The position numbers and the translations under genes are program-made. The notes below the pieces were generated by a model. It had not been told where the DNA came from and did not search any database. It saw only the letters and a list, made by a program, of their open reading frames with translations. Positions 1-5,566 of a stretch of DNA of 12,357 bases are shown one piece after another (position 1 is the first letter of the stretch; each line of letters starts with the position of its first letter). Where the stretch lies: assembly GCA_002394535.1 (NCBI GenBank), contig DGUG01000010.1, positions 1 to 12,357 of the forward strand, in the 5' to 3' direction. Source of the DNA: Lachnospiraceae bacterium UBA4316. GTDB taxonomy: Bacteria; Bacillota; Clostridia; Lachnospirales; Lachnospiraceae.

Positions 1-14
1 CTGTTTTCATACAC

Positions 15-63
15 AAAGAGACGGTTCCGATAAACAACCTTTGAAAATCGGAACCGTCTCTTT
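15..63 (-). terminator. Terminator-like hairpin after the 84-residue gene
   Basis: A perfect 16-bp inverted repeat (15-30 with 48-63) encloses a 17-nt loop. It lies 16 bases beyond the stop codon of the minus-strand gene at 80-334, where an intrinsic terminator is expected. The bases after the stem on the minus strand are only moderately U-rich, so its strength is uncertain. Because the stem ends in AAA/TTT on both sides it could work in both directions. Confidence 0.6.
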
Positions 64-79
64 CATTTACATATACAAA

Positions 80-334
80 CTACTCTAATCCGAGTCTGGA
101 AGCATTTAATGCGCTCATCTGCATCTGCATGTCGAGGATTCCCGCAAAATCCTTCGTCTCACCCATTGCGAGAGGATTAACATTCTCATCATCAACAAGA
201 TCGCTGAAGTCTGTCTTCGATGCAAGCACATCATCCTCTATCGGCTCGATCTTGTTCATCGATGCCCGATCAACTCTGTTTGTATTGTAGACGTATGGCA
301 TCGGAGTAGCCATACTAATTGCACCAACCTGCAT
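80..334 (-). CDS. Small conserved-looking protein next to flagellin (84 aa), function unknown
   Basis: This encodes 84 residues with no signal peptide and no membrane segment. The first 20 residues carry a GAIS motif and a Tyr-Asn-rich stretch (PYVYNTN, residues 13-19). The middle is acidic (IEPIEDD, then DLVDDENVN), and the end (about residues 66-84) is a Met/Gln-rich amphipathic helix ending SRLGLE. From memory, similar short proteins with a GAIS start and an MQMQM..ASRL end occur near flagellin genes of Lachnospiraceae, but no function is known to me. Translation is supported by AAAGG 8 bases before the ATG and a strong promoter (387-415). The gene is transcribed divergently from the flagellin and ends in its own hairpin. 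The tail loosely resembles the helical tails of flagellar axial proteins. A role in flagellar assembly or regulation is only a guess from position. Confidence 0.8.
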   Translation of the reverse strand: MQVGAISMATPMPYVYNTNRVDRASMNKIEPIEDDVLASKTDFSDLVDDENVNPLAMGETKDFAGILDMQMQMSALNASRLGLE

Positions 335-386
335 TTCTCATGCCTTTCTGTAAAAAAATACAACACATCCATTCGGATTTGTGACA

Positions 387-415
387 ATTATACCACTTTA
401 AGCCGTGAATTACAA
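387..415 (-). promoter_or_regulatory. Sigma-A-type promoter with extended -10 for the 84-aa gene
   Basis: Read on the minus strand, TTGTAA (410-415) is followed by a 17-base spacer and a perfect TATAAT (387-392), itself preceded by TGG, giving an extended -10 (TGGTATAAT). The start of transcription would fall near 380, leaving a leader of about 45 bases before the ATG at 334. It is not a flagellar sigma-D site, so this gene may be expressed independently of the flagellin. Confidence 0.7.
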
Positions 416-430
416 CAACCTATTTAGGGT

Positions 431-446
431 CGGATTTTCGGATTTT
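431..446. repeat. Tandem 8-bp repeat (CGGATTTT x2)
   Basis: Two exact head-to-tail copies of CGGATTTT lie about 16 bases upstream of the -35 of the minus-strand promoter at 387-415. A partial third copy (CGGATTT) lies at 374-380 near the transcription start. Position and spacing would suit a regulator site, but the repeat is short and could be chance. Confidence 0.4.
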
Positions 447-491
447 CAACATAATAGTCAGCCTCAATATATAGCGGTTAATGCTTAATAA

Positions 492-520
492 TTGAAAACG
501 CAACCTGCATTTGATATATT
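492..520 (+). promoter_or_regulatory. Sigma-A-type promoter in front of the 23-codon ORF
   Basis: TTGAAA (492-497), a 17-base spacer and TATATT (515-520) match the consensus in 5 of 6 bases in each element, and TGA before the -10 gives an extended -10. Transcription would start near 527, about 33 bases before the ATG at 560. It either belonged to a gene now reduced to the fragment at 560-631 or drives a longer leader transcript into the flagellin. Confidence 0.5.
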
Positions 521-559
521 ATCCGTAATCATAATCTTCCGTTGTTTACAGAGTGTCGT

Positions 560-631
560 ATGAATAAGAATAATTCCGTTACAATTGATGAAAAAACGCC
601 ACTTCTCATGCTGGCCTGGCCAATCCGCTGA
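560..631 (+). pseudogene. 5' fragment resembling a MATE-family transporter start, or a leader peptide (23 codons)
   Basis: ATG at 560 opens 23 codons ending in TGA (629-631). The last readable part, LLMLAWPI, is the kind of sequence that begins the first membrane helix of MATE-family multidrug/Na+ antiporters, which commonly start with a short polar stretch followed by LAWPI or ALPI. Here the frame stops one residue later, where a transporter would continue for over 400 residues, and none of the rest is present. A promoter (492-520) lies in front, so this looks like the retained 5' end of a deleted gene. The alternative is a genuine short leader ORF: its stop codon sits in the loop and 3' arm of a hairpin (615-643), and the flagellin follows 130 bases on. 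No good ribosome site is visible. The family assignment rests on about 10 residues. Confidence 0.35.
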
Positions 632-643
632 TTGGTGGACAGG
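615..643 (+). other. Hairpin at the end of the 23-codon ORF
   Basis: CCAATC (620-625) pairs with GATTGG (630-635) around the four-base loop CGCT. A second helix, CCTG (615-618) with CAGG (640-643), extends it with an internal bulge. The stop codon of the short ORF begins in the loop (629) and ends in the 3' arm. No U-run follows, so it is not a typical terminator. It could be an attenuator element or mark a deletion junction. Confidence 0.4.
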
Positions 644-679
644 TCTCATTAGATGCTGAAAATGATTTTCAATTAATTA

Positions 680-707
680 TAATGAGATATAATATTAATG
701 TCGATAT
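680..707 (+). promoter_or_regulatory. Sigma-D (sigma-28)-like promoter for the flagellin gene
   Basis: GTCGATAT (700-707) matches 7 of 8 bases of the Gram-positive sigma-D -10 consensus GCCGATAT. TAAT (680-683) lies 16 bases upstream against the consensus TAAA. Transcription would start near 714, giving a leader of about 45 bases. Flagellin genes are classic late-class sigma-D targets, and the flagellar element at 9203-9228 in this window supports the same sigma factor being present. Confidence 0.6.
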
Positions 708-733
708 ATAAATAGACACGTTGATTGTAAAAA

Positions 734-757
734 AAGGATTTGAAATACACATAAGGA
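734..757 (+). promoter_or_regulatory. Flagellin leader with two AAGGA motifs; oddly spaced ribosome sites, possible CsrA sites
   Basis: Two AAGGA motifs lie at 734-738 and 753-757. The first is 20 bases from the ATG at 759 (too far for a normal Shine-Dalgarno) and the second is only 1 base away (too close). No in-frame start exists upstream, because TGA lies at 741-743. In Bacillus subtilis, CsrA represses flagellin translation by binding two GGA sites, one of them over the ribosome site. The 19-base separation here is compatible with such a pair, but this is inference, since csrA and fliW are not in the window. Confidence 0.35.
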
Positions 758-758
758 T

Positions 759-3440
759 ATGGGCAGCATAAACGTTGTAACTCACAATCTGCAGGGTATG
801 TTTTCAAACAGGCAGCTCGGGATTGTGCATACTAACAAGAAAAAATCCACCGAAAAGCTATCTTCCGGTTATAAAATAAACCGTGCGGCAGATGATGCCG
901 CAGGTCTTACCATATCCGAAAAAATGCGCCGTATGATAAGAGGTCTGACCCAGGCCTCTGCTAATGTTCAGGACGGCGTTTCTTTGTGCCAGGTTGCGGA
1001 CGGATATCTCGATGAAGTCCATGACATGCTGCACCGCACAACGGAGCTTGCCGTAAAGGGCTCTAACGGGACACTTACCGATGATGACCGCAAGGCTATC
1101 AACGAGGAGGTCACTGCTCTTAAAAAGGAAATGAAGCGCATCTTTAACGTTGCAAATTTCAATGAGATTCCCCTTTTTCATGTACCCTACACTCCGGAGA
1201 TCACTCCTCCCGCCACGGATATGGAACTGTTCCATACAGGAAACGGAAATACAGGCGGACTTGAGTTTAACAATGTAAGATATAACATTTCCGAACTGCA
1301 GGCTGAAGGTTTCAAGATCGGAGACGACGGAATTGCAACAGAGGATTTTGAATTAAGCTTTTCCTTGTGGGACGGCGAGACAGTTGATATTTCCATGAAG
1401 GAAGGCGACACTCTCGCTCAGGCAAAGCGCAATTACAAATGGACTGCCGACGAAACCGGTATATCCATCAACAACAAAAAGGCAGCTGACTGGACGGATG
1501 TTACCGGACCGGATGACAGCAAATTAACAGACACTTCTGAATTTGCCCCGGGTACATATACATTTACACATCACGGAATGGAGATATCCTTTGAAATTGA
1601 TGAGGAATCTTCTATAGATGAGGTTATGGCCGGGATCAACGGTGACGAGATAACAAAACCGGCCACGTGGGATGTCAGCGTGGGAGGTGCCACATCAAAA
1701 AGCGCGGCAACCATCCTTTCAGGTGCGCAATCCATAAATGTAACAAATGCCACAAAAGACATAATAGACCACAATTACTCTGTTGTTGCGGATGAAAACG
1801 GAATCGCCATAAAGCGCACGAATCCAAATGATGCAGCCGATACATATACTTCCGGATACACTGCCTGGAATACGTTCAAAGACAGCAGTAAATCAAGTAC
1901 GGTTGCTACAAACGGGGGATATCCCGTTATTGACTGGGGTACTGACAATGACTCAAACAGCGAATCAGATATAACTTTTGATGATACCGCAAGATACACA
2001 TATACCGCATCCGACAGCAATGTTCCTGCGCTCTCTTTTGCATTCGGACTTGCGGAATCTGCAAGCCTTGATGAAGTATCGGAGTCATTGAGCGCAAAAA
2101 TGTCGGCATCAACTGTCCATGCACCCGGGGTGCTTACTGCTTCGGGAACAGGTAATTACGGGACCATTTCTGTCATTGCCGGCCCGAGTCTCAGTGGTGA
2201 TTTTGCGCTTCAGCGCGCATACGGCAGAGATTTTGATGACCCGAGTAAAAATATGACCGCTTCCATCAATATAAAGAGGGCTGTGACAGGTCGAAATCTC
2301 GCAAATGATGTGCTTAATCCCGATGGTACATACAGTGTGGACGGGCATACACTTAGTCCGCGTAGTGTGATTGACAGAACCTCTGTCACCTCAATCAGTG
2401 ATGCAAGCCCTTACAACGAAACATATACATACTATAAAGTAGGCGATGATTACTATAAATACAGAAGTTATAACAAGGATGAAAAATTTACCTATAATTA
2501 CCGCATAAATGACAGTTGGCAACAGCCGGTTGAATACACGTTCAGCGGTGTTCTCAACGGCACTGACATGGATACTATAAGCAGATCTCAATCAGAGTAT
2601 TATAAAAGAGATATTTACCAAACCGGAACATATACAAAAAAATGGTTCTTTGACAATGAAAGCCTAGGAAAAGTGGATGTCGCTTCCCTTAGCGATGACG
2701 AAAAGAATAGAGCAATATCTTGTTCTAACACCTACGATCTTCCACAGTACAATTCTTCTGTGGCATCTGAGGAGTACGGAGATTACAAGACAACAAGTAT
2801 TTCTGAACCAACCCTTACAGGACTGAAAACGCAAAGTTACGACCTGGAGTTTAATTCAGAAAAAGGCAAGGCATTCTCGTTTAAATACAGTATCAATGTA
2901 GATCAGGCAAAAGCGATCAATACGGAGGCGCAGGTAGGTTACGTTACATTCAAACCAAACGGCAAAGCATACAGGCTTTTTTCACCCAACACGAATGGAT
3001 CCATAAGCGAAGCGGAATTCTCTAATTTCAAGCTTAACGTTCCCGAGAAGCAGCTGGATATTCAGGCAGGAGCTAATGCCGGGGATATAATCCGCATGAC
3101 CTGGAGTCCCCTTAACCTCACGATTATCGGTATGTCCGGTGTCAATACGACCACGGAAGAGTCCTCGCGCGCATCGATCGCCATGGTGCAAAACGCTCTT
3201 GATGTAATATCCGAAACCCGTTCAAAATTCGGAGCATATCAGAACAGATTCGAGCATACCATAAGAAACCTTGATAATGTGGTGGAGAATACACAAGCCG
3301 CCGAGTCGCTCATACGCGATACGGATATGTCCAAAGAAATGGTTAAATATGCGAAGGAGAACATTCTCGAACAGGTTAACTCATCCATTCTCGCCCAGGC
3401 CAACCAGTCAACCCAGGGTGTTCTGTCGCTGTTTAGTTAA
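759..3440 (+). CDS. Flagellin with very large variable central insert (893 aa)
   Basis: Structural subunit of the flagellar filament, exported through the flagellar type III apparatus and polymerised outside the cell. Residues 1-140 form D0/D1-N, with the hallmark stretch STEKLSSGYKINRAADDAAG at 30-49. Residues about 762-893 form D1/D0-C, with AYQNRFEHTI and the final ANQSTQGVLSL. Typical flagellins have 270-500 residues. Here about 620 residues of insert (rich in Thr, Ser, Tyr and Asp) separate the ends and contain two diverged copies of a module resembling flagellin-IN-type repeats. There are two cysteines: C77 inside conserved D1 and C655 in the insert. The N-terminus has about five extra residues (GSIN) compared with relatives that begin MVVQHN. 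The ribosome site is poorly spaced. A sigma-D-like promoter precedes the gene and no clear terminator follows it. No signal peptide is present, as expected. It is labelled flagellin rather than with a fixed symbol because paralogues are common. Confidence 0.97.
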   Translation: MGSINVVTHNLQGMFSNRQLGIVHTNKKKSTEKLSSGYKINRAADDAAGLTISEKMRRMIRGLTQASANVQDGVSLCQVADGYLDEVHDMLHRTTELAVKGSNGTLTDDDRKAINEEVTALKKEMKRIFNVANFNEIPLFHVPYTPEITPPATDMELFHTGNGNTGGLEFNNVRYNISELQAEGFKIGDDGIATEDFELSFSLWDGETVDISMKEGDTLAQAKRNYKWTADETGISINNKKAADWTDVTGPDDSKLTDTSEFAPGTYTFTHHGMEISFEIDEESSIDEVMAGINGDEITKPATWDVSVGGATSKSAATILSGAQSINVTNATKDIIDHNYSVVADENGIAIKRTNPNDAADTYTSGYTAWNTFKDSSKSSTVATNGGYPVIDWGTDNDSNSESDITFDDTARYTYTASDSNVPALSFAFGLAESASLDEVSESLSAKMSASTVHAPGVLTASGTGNYGTISVIAGPSLSGDFALQRAYGRDFDDPSKNMTASINIKRAVTGRNLANDVLNPDGTYSVDGHTLSPRSVIDRTSVTSISDASPYNETYTYYKVGDDYYKYRSYNKDEKFTYNYRINDSWQQPVEYTFSGVLNGTDMDTISRSQSEYYKRDIYQTGTYTKKWFFDNESLGKVDVASLSDDEKNRAISCSNTYDLPQYNSSVASEEYGDYKTTSISEPTLTGLKTQSYDLEFNSEKGKAFSFKYSINVDQAKAINTEAQVGYVTFKPNGKAYRLFSPNTNGSISEAEFSNFKLNVPEKQLDIQAGANAGDIIRMTWSPLNLTIIGMSGVNTTTEESSRASIAMVQNALDVISETRSKFGAYQNRFEHTIRNLDNVVENTQAAESLIRDTDMSKEMVKYAKENILEQVNSSILAQANQSTQGVLSLFS
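1431..2090 (+). repeat. Two diverged module copies inside the flagellin insert
   Basis: At protein level, residues 225-293 and 339-444 share the same ordered landmarks: NYKWTADETGISI versus NYSVVADENGIAI, then KAAD versus DAAD, then GTYTFT versus ARYTYT. Both copies then continue as ISFEIDEESSIDEVM versus LSFAFGLAESASLDEVS. The second copy is longer because of an inserted Ser/Thr/Asn-rich stretch (about 370-410). The strand-turn-strand-then-(S/T)LDEV pattern resembles the flagellin IN motif seen in outer domains of flagellins and hook-associated proteins. A further weak module-like start (FELSFSLWDGETVDI, 197-211) lies just before copy one. Confidence 0.5.
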
Positions 3441-3556
3441 TCCGGCAGGCAGACCGCATAGTCGCTTTCAAACATTTCCCGAAGATGTTCTGTCCGGTTA
3501 TACTGCTCTCCTATAATGAATTCCCTCGACCATGTCATATAATATGCCCACGGTAA
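3437..3556 (-). pseudogene. C-terminal remnant resembling a GH26-type beta-mannanase (39 codons)
   Basis: Immediately after the TGA of the GGDEF gene, the same minus-strand frame reads 39 clean codons to a TAA at 3437-3439. The protein has LPWAYYMTWSREF, then an NRTEHLREMFESDYAVCLPD-type end. The W-x-Y-(F/Y)-M-x-W-S pattern followed by a helix and (Y/H)-x-(A/V)-(V/I)-x-L-(P/D)-D is how I remember the C-termini of GH26 beta-mannanases. No start codon, ribosome site or upstream catalytic domain is present, so it is most simply the tail of a deleted gene. It overlaps the flagellin stop by a few bases. Readthrough of the TGA would append it to the GGDEF protein, which I consider less likely. The coding look is clear; the family call is from memory and moderate at best. 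Confidence 0.4.
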
Positions 3557-4702
3557 TCATCGACTCCTGCGGTCATGATCCTTGTAGTATTCGACCTTGT
3601 TGGCATACATTCTGTCATCAATGCGTTCGATAACCTCAGCCGCGCTGCATATGTTGAAGATTTCCCCGCCCATTGATGCCGATAGCCTGTATGGTTTGCC
3701 GGATTTCAAATTGTACTCGTCAAGTGCTTCCCTAATCCTGCTACAGTATGTGTCAACCGCCGCCTCATCTTCCGCATCTGTCACAACAACGAACTCGTCT
3801 CCCGCGAACCTTATAACATTTCCGTCATTGCCGACCACTCTGGTCAATATATTCGCCATGTTCTTCAGAGCTTCGTCGCCTTCAACATGCGAGAACTGAT
3901 CATTGATCTCTTTGAACCCGTTCATATCAAGCATAATGGCCGCAAATCTTCTCTTCCTGCGTTTAACATAGTAGTCAATGATCTTATCGAACTCATATCT
4001 GTTGTATACTCCGGTAAGCTTATCTATATACAGATACTCCCTCTGGAGGCAGACGACCATACTGGTAAACGCAATGGCAAAGCAGGGTGGTTGCGTTGAT
4101 ATACCATAATAAAAGGTCTGTATCAATACGCCTGTGGTTATCGGTATCATGAACTCCCATACAGGAAAATATCGGAGCGAACCGTCCTTAAGTCTTCCGG
4201 AAAAATAAAGCGTCAGGCTGTACACAAGAAGGTAAACCGCCACCAATATAAACAGGAAATATAACGGTTTTCTCGTATACACATTATTCTCATCAATATA
4301 GAAAACTACAGGGATAAACAGGTTGATGATAAGAACGACCGTTTCGATAACTGTAAGTGCAATAACTGTTATATATTGTACTTTCGATATCTTCTTGTTG
4401 ATATGCTTGGCTACAAGAGCCAGTACCCCCGTTCCGACCACCAGATTATACAGAAACAGGGCAGAATTACCGTATACTATAATGGTCCGGTTGAATTTAC
4501 CCGGTCTCCCGTCAAGTCTGAATACGAACGGGTCGATCAGGCAGTCAAGGAGCGATGCCAGTATCAGAAACAGCAAAATGCGGCTCTCGCCCTTTCGTCC
4601 GGGAAGTTCCCATCCCTTGGCCAGCAGGACCAGAACGAGCAGCATTATGCCCAGAAAATCAGCCACATATACAGCTATAAGATTGATGTTATCCGTTATC
4701 AT
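3557..4702 (-). CDS. Membrane-bound GGDEF protein, probable diguanylate cyclase (381 aa)
   Basis: Predicted to make the second messenger c-di-GMP from two GTP at the inner face of the membrane. The first 220 residues hold about seven hydrophobic segments (roughly 7-27, 41-61, 76-98, 108-132, 147-167, 183-200 and 205-219). The cytoplasmic GGDEF domain follows (about 225-375): the entry motif DKLTGVYNR (227-235), metal and nucleotide residues in LDMNGFKEIND (258-268), the signature as AGDEF (300-304), and the closing DDRMYANK (362-369). AGDEF is a common active variant. The usual inhibitory RxxD just before the signature is absent, so product inhibition through that site is not expected. The ATG follows the hflC stop with no gap, and its weak ribosome site (GGAAAG) lies within hflC, which implies translational coupling. 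No EAL domain or sensory domain other than the membrane part is seen. Confidence 0.92.
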   Translation of the reverse strand: MITDNINLIAVYVADFLGIMLLVLVLLAKGWELPGRKGESRILLFLILASLLDCLIDPFVFRLDGRPGKFNRTIIVYGNSALFLYNLVVGTGVLALVAKHINKKISKVQYITVIALTVIETVVLIINLFIPVVFYIDENNVYTRKPLYFLFILVAVYLLVYSLTLYFSGRLKDGSLRYFPVWEFMIPITTGVLIQTFYYGISTQPPCFAIAFTSMVVCLQREYLYIDKLTGVYNRYEFDKIIDYYVKRRKRRFAAIMLDMNGFKEINDQFSHVEGDEALKNMANILTRVVGNDGNVIRFAGDEFVVVTDAEDEAAVDTYCSRIREALDEYNLKSGKPYRLSASMGGEIFNICSAAEVIERIDDRMYANKVEYYKDHDRRSR

Positions 4703-5566
4703 TTACTTTCCGTACAGTATCTTTGCAAACTCCGAATCCTTATCAAGGATTATGGTTTTGTTGTTACCGCTCTTAAGGGAACCTATTGCATCAAGGCTTC
4801 TGATAAAATCATAAAATTCCGCTTTTTCTTCACTGTTATATGCATCCGCAAGGATCTGCATATACTTGGCTTCCGCCTCTGCCCTTATCTTGGCAGCTTC
4901 TTTTTCGGCCTCAGCCTTCTTCTCAGCAACTTCCTTGTCAGTCTCGTTCTTGATCTTCTGTGCCTCGGATTTACCCTTTGCGGTATATCCGGCGGCTATG
5001 TTGTTTCTCTCGGAGATCATACGCTCATACACCGCTTCCTTGTTATCATCAGGAAGGTCAAGTGCCTTGATCTCCGCAACCTTGATGTTGACACCATACT
5101 GTGAAATATCGGAATTGGATGCTTTGGTTATCATGGAGCGAAGGAGCGAGCCCCTTGCAGCGATTATCTCATCCTGGGTCATTGAGGATATGGTATTTTT
5201 CGTCGCGTTAAACACCGCAGCCTCTATTCTCTCTTCGGCCCTGCCCTTTACAGCGCCAAGGGTCTGATAGTATTTCAGAGGCTCCGTCACGTTCCATATG
5301 AGATAGTCATCTGCAATCATTGATTTTTTGTCGGATGTTATGACATCAGATGTAGGGATGTCATAGAAATAATCACCGGTGTAGATCGTAACAACATTGT
5401 CTATAAACGGGACCCTGAAGTGAAGCCCGTCAACATCAGTTGAGGATATGACCTTACCGAACCGCACGACAAGCGCCGTGTTGTTAGGCTTTAAGGTAAA
5501 ACACCCTGACAGGACTATTATCGCGACAATTACTACGATTACGCCAACAGCTGCCTTACTCTTCAT
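4703..5566 (-). CDS. hflC: HflC-like SPFH-domain membrane protein (287 aa)
   Basis: Partner of HflK. In bacteria studied, HflK and HflC form a large membrane cage around the FtsH protease and modulate it. Residues 5-21 are a membrane segment. It is followed by the SPFH/band-7 domain (about 24-190), including the typical stretch LDLPDDNKEAVYERM.SER (169-188). A long Lys/Glu/Ala-rich coiled coil (about 193-240) comes next, then the typical HflC end (EFYDFIRSLDAIG). Length is slightly below the usual 290-330. An unusual point is LSGC at residues 19-22, which fits a lipobox, so this copy might be a lipoprotein rather than a simple membrane anchor. A strong AGGAGG 9 bases before the ATG lies inside hflK, whose end overlaps this gene by 11 bases. 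No ftsH is in the window. Confidence 0.9.
   Translation of the reverse strand: MKSKAAVGVIVVIVAIIVLSGCFTLKPNNTALVVRFGKVISSTDVDGLHFRVPFIDNVVTIYTGDYFYDIPTSDVITSDKKSMIADDYLIWNVTEPLKYYQTLGAVKGRAEERIEAAVFNATKNTISSMTQDEIIAARGSLLRSMITKASNSDISQYGVNIKVAEIKALDLPDDNKEAVYERMISERNNIAAGYTAKGKSEAQKIKNETDKEVAEKKAEAEKEAAKIRAEAEAKYMQILADAYNSEEKAEFYDFIRSLDAIGSLKSGNNKTIILDKDSEFAKILYGK

Noticed and set aside
325..512. Exact 12-bp direct repeat CAACCTGCATTT at 325-336 and 501-512
   Set aside because: A few 12-mers are expected to repeat by chance in 12 kb. One copy is simply the start of the 84-aa gene and no mobile-element features adjoin.
592..711. Open stretch of about 40 codons (reads NPLIGGQVSLDAEN) overlapping the 23-codon ORF and the flagellin promoter
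   Set aside because: No start codon or ribosome site, overlaps promoter elements, and I recognise no family.
4376..5104. Plus-strand open frame of 242 codons across the GGDEF/hflC junction
   Set aside because: It crosses two well-supported genes on the other strand and has no ribosome site or domain.
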